Assembly (NCBI GenBank): GCA_019137255.1
Contig: WPDH01000006.1
Span: forward strand, 310,001-374,000
Direction of reading: 5' to 3'
DNA length: 64,000 bases
Origin: Corinectria fuckeliana
Lineage: Eukaryota > Ascomycota > Sordariomycetes > Hypocreales > Nectriaceae
Below the pieces are notes generated by a model. The model was not told the DNA's origin. It was given only the letters and a program-made list of their open reading frames with translations, and ran no database searches. Both the position numbers and the translations under genes were made by a program. Below, in pieces: positions 35,368-46,160 of this stretch (positions within the stretch are counted from its first letter, which is position 1; the number at the start of each line of letters is the position of its first letter).

Positions 35368-36918
35368 AGAAATACAACCTTGTCGCATCTGAGCTTGAGA
35401 TGCAGAGAGCTAAACCCCACTGAACAAAAAAAAAACCGATTTTCTTGTGTTATTAAATATGCGAATCAGTAAGGAAGCAGATGGAAAATGATTTATTGTC
35501 ACCAAACAAAGCGTTTCTTGCAGGCTCTTGGCCAAAGCACTCTACAAGTTCTCAGGTGGACTACAAATGAGTATCTTGTCTGAGGTTGTCCCTAGTACCC
35601 GAAGTAAGTGAAGCTAGGCTCGTAGCGAGCGAAGCATGTCGGTTCTTTGGTAAGAGACAAAGGCGAGACTGGAGATAGGTCGTGATTAGGTGACGGGGGC
35701 TAATGTTGATGCTGTGATATAGGACGTCGGGGGGCGATGATGTAGTGAGAGTGAGATGTCATCTATGGGTGGTGTTGCGGTTGTGGCGACCAGAGGAGGA
35801 TCCTGGTTGCTGCGTCTAGAATGTAATACGATATGAGGCGGCTCTCATGCAAAACTACTTGCAGTTGCAGACCAGGGCGAGATGCAGACTTTGTGCAAGG
35901 GCAAACACGATCTCGTCCTCAAGCTGAATTAACTAGCTACACGCTTCAAGCAGGCTTACTTTCTCCGGTAATTCTCTCAAGGCGGTGCCTCTCGAAGTGG
36001 GCAAGTAAGGTAGGTGCTTAGATATGGAGGTTTGCTACTGTTGCTCAGGAAACCGAGAAGCCGGCAAATATTCCGGTTACGTAGGCTGCCATGAGATTAT
36101 GGGGAGGACGTGCCATTAGTTCGCAGACAGGACGCCGGGCAAGTGGCTCATTGGATCCGAGGTCCGGCCTCAAAGCTCCGGGATCAACTCCGGTGCGGCC
36201 CACGTGCCATGCGGGAAACCTCAAGCCGTGCACCCATAACCGTACAGTTTAGGAGATGCGGTCCGCATGCAGAGGAGTGGAGGGACACCTAGCTTGTAGA
36301 TTGACCTCGCTTGCAAACCTGTTTGATCAGGAATGGCAAACCGCTGTTGCTCACTGGTCCGCATCCCGTGGGTAAGTGATAGGTGCATGATATCATCGAC
36401 TCTTGTTGGGTGGATGGTGATTTTCTTGATGGCCCGGAGGTGGTGCAAGGTACCTGTACTTAGAGCATGCACTACCCTGCACCCGATCCCACTACGCACT
36501 CGAAGAAAACGGGCCGGGTCTTGGGAGCAGTTAGATGCAACTCTGCCATGGCTTGGCGCCCGGGAAAGATGGAAGGACGCGAGGATCGGATCGGTTTGCG
36601 GCAATATTGATAGACTGAGATGTTCTGTAGAGGCGACGATGTGTCATTCACGTCGTGTTTTAGTCCCTGAGAACAACCTCTTCCCATCGTGTTGATGCGG
36701 GTTTCTAGTTTATCTAAAAATCCTCCTTGCATCTCGTCTTCGCTAAAACGATTAATCCTCGATACAGTCAGAGAGTCGTCATCAACTACTTACCCACTAC
36801 CCTAGGTAGGTACTACCAACCGCCATCCCCACTGCACTCAATACTTAACTCACGCACCCACGGCAGGTACTAGGTACTGTCCACCCCAGCATGGTACGAA
36901 TACGTACATAGTGGCTTG

Positions 36919-36954
36919 CCCCTCCTCTCCCCTCCTTTTCCTTTTCCATCCCCT
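36919..36954. promoter_or_regulatory. Three stress-response-like CCCCT elements upstream of tps1
   Basis: CCCCT occurs at 36919-36923, 36929-36933 and 36950-36954 in a pyrimidine-rich promoter about 420-460 bp before the tps1 ATG. CCCCT/AGGGG is the core of the yeast Msn2/Msn4 stress-response element, and yeast TPS1 is under such control. The C/T-rich context raises the chance of coincidence. Confidence 0.45.
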
Positions 36955-37377
36955 CACCTGTTGTTGCTCCAAGCTACCTGGGTTTCTTCCTCCATTCCGA
37001 CGTCCATCCCAGCAAGACGAACACAACCCTCAACTGCGATAATATAGGCGGAATTTTACCCTCCGGATCGTCAGCCCTGCAATCACCAGGAATCGTCAGA
37101 CCAAATCTTCCGCACTCCGCAGTAGCGTCATCGTTCTGCTGTTCAACGACCCAAAGCCCGTTGCGCTAACTCCACAGCTGGGGTGATCTACCCCCTGCCA
37201 GTTTCCTGCCCCTCCACGGACCACAAGATAGGTAGCTACTTGCGCCGAGACCGAGTCCAAGATTCCTCTTTTTCTCAACCCTTCTTCTTTGTAACTTCGA
37301 AAGGAACCTAGGACCCTAGACTCCTCACCCAACCGACGGCTCGAGACCAACGCAGTGTCCACACGCACATTCTCAAC

Positions 37378-39039
37378 ATGCCCGGCACTGTCAACGAGAG
37401 CGGACAGGCCATTCCCGGCCGCCTGCTCCTCCTGTCCAACCGCCTGCCCATCACCATCAAGCGCTCCGAGGATGGCAGCTACAGCTTTTCCATGTCATCT
37501 GGTGGCCTTGTAACTGGTCTCAGCGGCCTTAGCAAGACCACCAGCTTTCAATGGTATGGCTGGCCCGGCCTGGAGGTACCTGAGAACGAAATCGACGACA
37601 TGAAGCATCGTCTCAAGGAGGAATACGGCGCTCATCCCGTCTTCATCGATGACGAGCTTGCGGATCGCCATTATAATGGTTTCTCGAGTACGCCTGCCCA
37701 ACAAGACCCATATCGTTTCGACGCTAACTAAGAAAACCACCCAGATTCTATCCTCTGGCCCCTCTTCCATTATCACCCCGGTGAGATTACCTTCGACGAG
37801 TCCGCTTGGGCCGCATACCAAGAAGTCAACCGTCTCTTCGCCAAGACCGTCATCAAGGATGTCCAAGATGGTGACTTGATCTGGGTCCACGACTACCACT
37901 TGATGCTTCTACCTCAGATGCTTCGCGAGGAGATCGGCAACTCGAAAAAGAACGTCAAGATTGGATTCTTCTTGCATACACCTTTCCCCAGCAGTGAAAT
38001 TTACCGTATTCTACCCGTCCGAGAAGCTCTCCTTACCGGCTTGCTCGATTGCGATCTCATCGGATTCCACACCTACGACTACGCTCGTCATTTCCTCAGC
38101 AGTTGCTCCCGTATTCTCGAGACACCTACGACGCCTAACGGTGTCGATTGGAATGGCCGATTTGTGACCGTTGGCGCCTTCCCTATTGGAATCGATCCCG
38201 ACAACTTCGTTGAAGGCCTCAAGAAACCCAAGGTCCAGGAACGCATTGCTGCCCTTAGCCGCAAATTTGAGGGCGTCAAGCTTATTGTTGGTGTTGACCG
38301 CCTCGACTACATCAAGGGTGTTCCCCAGAAGCTACATGCCCTCGAAGTTTTCCTGACGGAGCATCCCGAGTGGATTGGCAAGATTGTCCTTGTCCAAGTG
38401 GCTGTTCCCTCAAGACAAGACGTGGAAGAATACCAAAATCTGCGTGCCGTGGTGAACGAACTCGTGGGCCGTATCAACGGAAAGTTTGGTACTATCGAGT
38501 TCATGCCAATTCATTTCCTCCACCAGTCCGTGTCTTTCGATGAGCTGACTGCGTTGTATGCCGTCTCCGATGTCTGTTTGGTATCATCGACGCGCGACGG
38601 TATGAACCTCGTTTCTTACGAGTATATCGCCACTCAACGCGAAAACCACGGAGTGATGATCCTCAGCGAGTTCACCGGCGCTGCCCAATCCCTTAATGGC
38701 AGCCTTATTGTCAACCCCTGGAACACAGAGGAGCTCGCCAACGCCATCCACGACGCCGTCACAATGAGCCCTGAGCAGCGTGAGACTAACTACAAGAAGC
38801 TCGAGCGATATGTCTTCAAGTACACCAGCGCCTGGTGGGGTGCTAGCTTTGTTGCTGAGATGACTCGCCTGAGTGCCGAAAACACTCAGGAAAAGACCTT
38901 GCGTAACGTCTCCGGCGCCGTCGTCGCTTTGGGCCAGAAGGTACAACAGGTGGCCGAGGTGACGGAGAAGAAGGCCGTGTCTCTGCTAGGCATTGGCGAA
39001 ACAGACGAGCCTGATTTGGTGAAGCCCAGCGATGCCTAG
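37378..39039 (+). CDS. tps1: Trehalose-6-phosphate synthase (GT20)
   Basis: Exons are 37378-37687 and 37745-39039, giving 534 aa; the 57-nt intron (GTACGC...CCCAG) joins HYNGFS to NSILWPLFHYH. The enzyme makes trehalose-6-phosphate from UDP-glucose and glucose-6-phosphate in the cytosol, the first step of trehalose synthesis, and in yeast restrains glycolytic flux. The GT20 fold is complete: N-terminal RLLLLSNRLPITIKR with the donor loop GGLVTGLSGL, VWVHDYHLMLLP-type segment IWVHDYHLMLLP, IGFFLHTPFPSSEIYR, the acceptor/donor basic residues in VDRLDYIKG, and SSTRDGMNLVSYEYIA. There is no C-terminal phosphatase domain, so this is the TPS1 and not the TPS2 type. The length is normal. Confidence 0.96.
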
Positions 39040-39866
39040 CTCTGAAGCTATGCGATAAGGCACCTTTGGAAGGGCTCTTCGATTGGCACGTGGATATGAA
39101 AGCAACGAGTTCATGGATTAGGTTATAGCGGTCACGGTCTGGGTATCATATTTTTTTCCTTGAAAATAAAATTGGCGTACTCGTAAACGCAGTTCACATG
39201 ACTAATGCTTTGTTCTTGTGTTAACTTGTAACTACGGGCATACACTTAACCACTTGCTTACTTTATTTGGGCGTTTGTGATACGAATATCACTTAAAATG
39301 TAGTCGGTACCTACGCGAGTGTTGGGTCGTATCACAACACCGGCTGGTTCACACATTCCACTTGTCTTTTGAAAAAGGTCGGAGTATCCCGATAGCTCTT
39401 TTATGAAGACGAGTCGAGATTGTGAACATTTGGCGTCTCTATTAAAGGGCGTACTTGAGCTACTAGTATTTGATTTGTATCTACCTACTTACTGCTTCCA
39501 TCAAGTCAGGCCAACTTCCACAATCGTATCTACTTCCGAAACAAATTTACTACCCTGTGGAGGAAAAGCACAAGATACATGTTCACACGATATAAACAAC
39601 GTACCCAGATGACGGGAAAGGAAATGTCATCGAAAACTAAACTCCAAACTTCTCTGCGACGCAGATGCATTCCCTTCGTAGCTGGTATCTAAGCAAAAAC
39701 AAGACAGTCTCCCTACAGCCCATGCCTGGGGTGATCGAATTCAAGGTCCATCCATCAAACTCCTCGTCGGCCGGAAGTCATGGCAACCGAAGCCCCTGGT
39801 ATTTCTCTTTTTAACACTCATTCTCGCGGTTTGCGCAAATCAACGTCGCATTGTATCGGGTGGTCC
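39040..39866. other. Convergent 3' intergenic region, TPS1 / VID27
   Basis: This 0.83 kb between two stop codons should hold both 3' UTRs. It is relatively A/T-rich. I recognise no gene. Confidence 0.5.
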
Positions 39867-42535
39867 TCAGTAAGGCGAGTTGACGATGTCATCCTTTCCT
39901 AGCTTGTACCGCCCGCTGTCTCGCGTTCCGATTTTCCCTGAGACTCTCCGTCCACCACTGAGACGGACATCACCGACGATGCTCTCCCGCGTAGGCTTAC
40001 GCAGACTCTGTTTGGCAACCATGTTGACTTCGTTGGGTAGGGCTACGATGACATTCTTGTCTGAGCCGAACTTGAAATCGTCGGCCTTAACCTCCTCTTC
40101 GTATCTCTTGATCTTGTATGGCGCCTTCATTCCCTTGAGAAGTCTCTTCAGGTTCCACTCAATGATATAGGGACCAGTGGCAGTGATGATGCTCGTCTCC
40201 TCGGATCCCTCTCCGGTGTTGAATTTGGCAGGCGTAAAAGAGACAGACTTGCCAGTTTCGTGATAGAACTGGGCCACGTGCTCAGGCGTAAGGGCCAAAC
40301 GGCGAGGGTGAGGCTTAGAGTCGGCAGCGAATCCCTTCTCGAAACCAAGCTTTCCTTCGTTCTTGCCAGACTTCTGCTGAGCGTCGACGAGCAAAATGTA
40401 GTTGCGGGTTGTACCCAGGATCCAGCGGCCATCGGCAGAGACGTCCATGCCAACAATTGGATCTCCAAGAGCGGGAAGCTGGGACTTGGCTCGGATTCCA
40501 AGGCGGTCAAAGAGACGAATATCTCCCTTGTTGCTGGCGACCGCAATGTAACCCTTCTCAGTGGTGGCAATGGCGGAGAAGTCGTTCTTAGAAGCATACT
40601 GCTTCAAGTCTTTGTCAACGAGCTTGTTGCCAGATAGACGAGGGTCAACGCGGAAGAGGGCGTTGTTAGAGACACCAAGGAAGGTTTGCTCGGATGTCAT
40701 TTGAGCAAACTTGTTCTCAGGGGCAAAGGTGACGACAGGAATGTCATCGTGAACCTTCCACTCATCAACGACCTTGCCGTACTCGAGATCCATGCGGTAG
40801 AGCTTGTTGGGATCGATTTCATTCTGGAGAATGAGGTCGCGATCCTCACTGTGCAGCATAACCTTCTTCGGATTCATGAGCTTGCCAGCTGGTGTCGTCA
40901 CCTTGGATATGTTGGTCGAGAACTCGAGGCGGTTGTTGTCGGTGTGCTTGAAAACTCCAATCTTGGAACCGCGAACGACGAAGGATCGATCATGCTTGTA
41001 GCCGACAGCGAGCTGGGAGTTGACCTCCCCATCGGCGTTTCGGGGGAAAGTGCTGTCTTCGTCCTCGTCGGTATCGTACTCTTCATCTCGCGGACCTTCA
41101 TCCACATCCTCTTCCTCCTCTTCCTCCTCCTCCTCCTCCTCCTCCTCCTCCAAATCCTCGAGAGGGGCGTCTTCCATGTTCAAATCCCCAAAGGAATCAA
41201 GGACGTATTCGCGTTCCTTCTCCTGGATCTTGGCCCACTTAGTCTCGTTCAGCTTCTCCCAGATGGCTTGCATGATGGCGTGCTGGAACGTTTCCAGTGT
41301 TGTCTGATCCCTGAAACGAAGTAGCCAAGATTTCGCGGTGCCGTCAGCGCTGAAATGGTTGAAGACGAATGAGAGATACTCGAAGTCGAAGACAGGGTTG
41401 AAGTCAGCGACGACGGGAGTCCCGAGCCAGGCCTTGTCTTTGCTCTCGATCTGGAGCCAGTACTCCCACTTCCCGACCTCGGAGACAGTGGTGACGACGG
41501 CATCATCCACCATGGCAAAGTGTCCGGGCTGAGGGTCAAAGAGATGGAGCTCGGCAGGAACGGCAGCGTAAATCTCGAGAGCCTCCGGGGGGGAATTGGC
41601 GTCGGGGCCAGTCAACACGGGCACCTCGATCTCCTGGTCGGGCACGGAGGCAGGCTCCCGCTTGGCGGCTGAATTGGCCGTGTTGGCCTTGTCCGCCTTG
41701 AAAAACATCTCGTCGACAGATTCGATGGAGCGAGGGAGAATCGGGCTATGAATGGGGCTGGCGGGAGGGATAGGGTCTTCCTCTTGGAACTCGAACTGTT
41801 GCAGATCGTGACCAGAGGCGGTGGTATGCGGCTTGCGATACTTGCGCTCGTATTGGCACTCGTGTGATACACGCACAAACTGTTGGACTTGGTCCGAGGA
41901 CACGGAGGGGTCGCAGACAAATTGATAGATGTCACCAGTATCTCCACTTAGATCTTTCCAAGCCAGGACCTTATCGCCGTCTTGTCTGATCTCGACGCGG
42001 AAGTGTAAGGCCTCGTCGAGCAGGAATGTCTTTTCGTCCTTCTCGGAGGCAAGGGCGTCGATGGCGGTGTCGTCGCCCTCCTCTTCGGCGAGAAGTTCTG
42101 CTTCACCTTCCTCGAAGACGCGCTGGACGACGAGCTGGTACTGGAAGTCTTGGTTGGTGCGGCGGACGCGGATGGCGGAGTCTTTGAAGATGAGTTCGGA
42201 GTAGCCCTTAGGCGAAAGAGGTCGGACGAGGTAGAGTTGGCCTTGGGGAAGTTCGACCACTGCTTCCTGGGTGCTTGAACCGAAGATGAGTTTGCCGACT
42301 GTGAGGGGAGAGAGGTGTTAGCAAGAGGACAAGGAAGAGAAGGGGAAAGGGGGAGTGAGAGTGAGAGTGATAAGACGTTGCGGGGAGGAAGGGTGCAGAA
42401 ATTAGGCTGGCGGCGAGGCGGCGGCGAGGCTGACTGGGCTGTAGCCAACCGTGTTTTCTTTGTAGAGGAGGTAGAGGAGGGTAAGGACCAACGAGCGGGG
42501 CAGAAGTAAAACTCACAATTTCGTATAACGAACAT
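39867..42535 (-). CDS. vid27: VID27 family cytoplasmic protein
   Basis: Minus-strand exons are 42535-42517 and 42298-39867, giving 816 aa. The first coding exon is only 19 nt (MFVIRN plus one base), and the 218-nt intron ends CCCCTCACAG. Vid27 proteins are linked in yeast to vacuole import and degradation of gluconeogenic enzymes, but their biochemistry is unclear. The N-terminal 190 residues match the VID27 N-terminal domain (GKLIFGSS, LYLVRPLSPKGYSE, DIYQFVCDPS). A PH-like middle segment follows (about 235-370). A Glu/Asp tract of about 25 residues begins near residue 378. The C-terminal part (about 420-790) is the VID27 beta-propeller with WD40-like blades such as KLYRMDLEYGKVVDEWKVHDD and GDIRLFDRLGIRAK. 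Without the micro-exon the protein would lack its conserved start. Confidence 0.93.
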
Positions 42536-43278
42536 GCTGGCGATCGAAGGAGCGGCGGGCGACTGGAGCGGCGGCTTCGGCTTGCGGGAAGGGAAAACGG
42601 AGGGAGGGAGTGCTTCGCTCAAGCAGTCGCAGCGTCGTTCATGGGGGTTTTGGATGGCGAAGGAGGAAAGGAGGAGAAGGAAGGAAGGAAGGAACTGAAG
42701 GAGTTGACGATGATGCTTAAGTACCTTGGGTACCTTAGGTAGTCCGCAAGGGTACTTGGAGAGACGATAGGCAGAGAGGCCACAAGGGCAAGCAACTGAA
42801 GCTAGAACGGCACCTACAGCGACAAGCGTGAGACAGGACAGAACCGTGAGTGGTGTTGGCTGCTGGGTGGCGATGACGGGATGATCAAAAGAACCGGGAT
42901 TAATTAACCAGGAGAGTTAGGCCAGCGAGTGGGAGACACACGGTGCGTCATAACAAACCTCTTAACTTGGTGCCTTTTTTTGCGCGTACTAAGGCCGCCA
43001 CGGTTGGAGGGGTGAAGATGGGAGGAAGAAGGAGGGGTCGTTCTCGCCACAAATGACGGTGGCGCCCACTAGACTGGAAGCAACCTGGTGTGCCTGGTCA
43101 TGCGCCACACCCACACCCACACCCTCCCACCTCTTAGATATCTACAGCACTGGTATTGGATTGCTGCCAAGACTCTGTACCTAAGTCATTTCACCTTTAC
43201 GTCGCCCAGATGGCTGTTTTCCGTCCCGACTTAAGTTTGCCTGTCATCAGTAGCGTCAATGTAGTTATATCCATCCAA
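42536..43278. promoter_or_regulatory. Intergenic, VID27 promoter and prenylcysteine oxidase 3' end
   Basis: This 0.74 kb lies between two minus-strand genes. It should contain the vid27 promoter and leader and the downstream end of the oxidase gene. An AAGGAAGGAAGGAA run near 42682-42694 and CCTTGGGTACCTTAGGTA repeats near 42724-42741 are the only notable sequence. No gene is seen. Confidence 0.5.
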
Positions 43279-45223
43279 TCAGAGCTCGCCAGGTCCTTGC
43301 TCGGGGATCCCCTCTTCTTTGGCTCCCTCGACCTCAGCAGCGGAGTCAACATCAGCTTCCACACCGCCCTTCCACGCGACGCCGGCAAAGTCATTCGCAA
43401 CTAGCCTAGCAACATTCTTACCCATCAGCGCGCTTGTCTCCATCGTTGAGATGAAGCTCTCAATCCCAGACGTGTAGTAGAGGCCGTCGCCGACGACGGG
43501 ATCCTGGAATGTAACACGAGGGAGCAACATAGGGTAGGAGTAGAACCAATGCGGCCGGTACCACGAGATGGGCTCAATCACGGCCTCGCCGCCCTCATCA
43601 GCCTTAGCACCCACAAAAGTGTCGGGAATCTCTGTGCCCAAGAGTTTGGACAGGAACCCAGCAGTGACAGGTTCGGCCGAAAAGATCTTGTACGCATACT
43701 CACGCTTGCCAGTCCTTGGGTTGACCACCGTGCTCAGCGTGCTGACAGAGTAGAACCCGGTGCTGCCAACCCCATCGGCTCCCAGCTTGGGCTCGTCGTC
43801 CTCAGCCAGAGTTGTATACACGCTACTGGGCGCTTTGCTTCCGGGGAAGAGACCAAAGAACTTGGCACTGAGCTTAAGCGGCGACGCGAACAGGGTAACA
43901 TGCAGCTTCGTGTAAGGAATCTCATCAATAGCGTGCTTGAGCACTCCCTCGCCGGCACTGATGTGACTGAACTGCCAGGGAGACGCGACGATGACGTTGT
44001 CAAAGGCCACATCGTATTCCTCAGGCGAGCTTGATCCGATAACAGCATCCCTTGTCGAGATGGTGTACTGTGGTGAAGAGGTCTCTGTCTTCTTTTGAAC
44101 CGCCGAGATAGAGGCTACCGATGTGTTGCGGTAGACTGAAGCACCGCTGGTGCGCACCATGTTGTCAAAAATTCGCCAGTTGCCCCCCTGAACGGCGACT
44201 GCACCATCGGTAGAAAATGATACCTGTCTAGGAATTAGAATGGATGGCGCCGTGGGGGAGACCTGCTTACCATGGTCTCTAGACCGTGGATGAAAGCAAG
44301 ATTGGAGGCATAGTTGACTCTTGTCGCAGCTTGCAGGATATCACGACCGAACCGAGGATCAATCTGAAGAAAATTAGCTGAGCGTACCTTGAACATGTCC
44401 CGTTAGAAGCACAAACGTTGTTTTGGGCGAGGAATTGCTCTCCAGTCACCCCAGTAATGTCCACAAGGCCAAGTTCAAATGCCTTCTCGGTGAGAGACAG
44501 AAAGGGGAAATGTGGCGCCTCGTACATCTGCATGAACCTCCCAACGACGCTCTTTACGAGCTTGACCGCCCTATACGGCGCCAGGCCGTACTTCCAGAAC
44601 ATCTTGGTGACATCCCACCACCACGAGGAGCCCTCCGCCGTCTCGAAGACGAATGTCTTGCCATTCCAGATGGCAGTGACAGCGCCTTTCTCTTGCTCGT
44701 GAGGCTCGCCTATTGGGAGGTTGAACTCCTGGCTCGCGTTGTACAGGATCTGGTTGATCTCGACGAATATCGATGCTCCCAGCTCAATGGGCTGAGAAGG
44801 GTCATCGTAGGCTTCGACGGTGAGAGTGCGGCCACCGATGCGATCGGTCTTTTCAAAGATGGTGATGTTGACGGGGATTCCCTCCTCCTCGGCGTATTTT
44901 TGAAGGTGGTACGCTGCCGAAGAACCTGCTGCGCCAGCTCCTGCAGTCTTGGGTTAGTATCATGACGAAAAGGGCGGTGTCATGGAGAGCAGTAATGTAG
45001 TCTTTCGGCTTTCAACCTAAACTGAACTTGGTCATGTTGATTTTCATGGGGGAGATGAAAGTGCTGCGAGAACATTGCAGATATGGCAGCTTCATGGAAA
45101 CGCAAACATGAGTTCACCGCACGTACCGATGATGGCAACATTCTTGACCTCACTGGCTCCATTGGCCGGAGTACTGGCGATGCCGGCCAACAAAGCTACA
45201 CAAGCCTTCCAAGAAGTCTGCAT
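43279..45223 (-). CDS. Prenylcysteine oxidase, secretory
   Basis: Minus-strand exons are 45223-45127, 44940-44417, 44363-44271 and 44223-43279, giving 552 aa. Introns are 186, 53 and 47 nt. The enzyme is an FAD thioether oxidase that frees cysteine from farnesyl- or geranylgeranylcysteine during turnover of prenylated proteins, producing an isoprenoid aldehyde and H2O2. Residues 1-22 are a signal peptide. An FAD dinucleotide fold follows (AIIGAGAGAAG, about 30-40; the intron splits the motif), then the RIGGRTLTV motif and an ELGASIFVEIN segment typical of the family. The C-terminal prenylcysteine lyase domain includes VQGGNWRIFDNMV and, near the end, YYTSGIESFISTMETSALMGKNVA, which closes the FAD site. 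The last 30 residues are acidic and probably disordered. A vacuolar or ER-lumenal location is inferred. Confidence 0.93.
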
Positions 45224-46160
45224 GTTACAACAAGGGGGAAACGAGTCTCGATGGAAAATTGATGCTCAAAATGATGAGCCGTGAGCAGGGACGAAGCTGG
45301 CTCGCTATTAGAACTGTTTGATAAGATGACGCGGGCGGGAGGCTGGATGGGGTGAGGCCGGATGGGGTGAGGCCGGATGGGGTGACAATCCATCACGTGA
45401 TGCCGCGACATGCCAAACCCGAGTAATAATTACGATGGGAATAAATCACAAGAGAGTTATAGCGAGGGAACTGGGACTAGACTTGTTTAGGGGTATGATA
45501 GAAGTTTTAAAGTTGGGTATAAGAACTGGATGAGAACCCTACCCTCAGCACTTGTCACGTACTGCCTAGATATGTAAACCCATTGTTCCCGAACTAGTAA
45601 GCGTAGGTGAAAGCATACTGTTATCGACTTACCTGGCATCAGGTAAATTGAGCACATAATGGTAGGTAAGTTGGTCTTCAAACATCGCAAGCTGTTCAGT
45701 CATGCTCCAAGGAATTTATAGTGAAGAGTAGGTGGTGCGGCTCATAAATCAAAGTTCACAATCGCTCTCTTGTTCACGCTTCAAATTCAGCGTATTTCAT
45801 GATTCTAAGCAGATCCGAGCTCCTTCAAATTTCTGTCCGATTTCACTGCCGCTTCTCGCAGAATGTGAGTGTTCGCGAAAACAATACCAATACGTGGGAA
45901 TCAGTGAGCAGCATAGACCTAGCCCAGGAAATCATTATCCTCCTTGTCCTTTGAAACGCCAAGCTGAATGCAAAATGGGCTTTTCCCGTGCCGCTAATAA
46001 CCAAAACTCCAGTCGTAATAGATGTCAAAGATGACAATAGGCCCTCATATGAAATTAAAGAAACGTCGCCTAGAAGCTCCCACTCAAGCTCCACTCCATT
46101 CGAACTGAGCCTGTAGCTTGAACTCATGTAAAGAAGTTGAGACAGGGGCCTCTTGATCGT
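45224..46160. other. Intergenic, prenylcysteine oxidase promoter and frq 3' end
   Basis: This 0.94 kb lies between two minus-strand genes. It contains the oxidase promoter, a 15-nt tandem repeat (45346-45385) about 125 bp upstream of the oxidase ATG, and the 3' region of frq. In Neurospora the frq 3' side carries the start of the antisense transcript qrf, but I see no convincing CGAT pair here. Confidence 0.5.
45346..45385. repeat. 15-nt tandem repeat, 2.7 copies
   Basis: The unit GATGGGGTGAGGCCG occurs twice perfectly and is followed by a partial third copy (GATGGGGTGA). It lies in the promoter region of the prenylcysteine oxidase gene. Confidence 0.85.

Larger units (their letters stand above)
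35244..37377. other. Divergent intergenic region, RRP6 / TPS1
   Basis: These 2.1 kb hold the promoters of two divergent genes. Nearest rrp6 there is a GATA-site palindrome (35345-35367). Nearest tps1 there is a C/T-rich promoter with clustered CCCCT elements (36919-36954). Between them I see no gene; short open frames have no recognisable product. Confidence 0.55.

Noticed and set aside
41948..42622. 224-codon Ser/Pro-rich minus-strand frame over the vid27 start
   Set aside because: It is another frame of vid27 and its first intron. The spliced vid27 N terminus is conserved and explains the region.
45440..46160. Search for a qrf (antisense frq) promoter with a light element on the frq 3' side
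   Set aside because: Only isolated GATCG/CGAT strings are seen, with no paired consensus. An antisense transcript may exist but is not supported by sequence alone.
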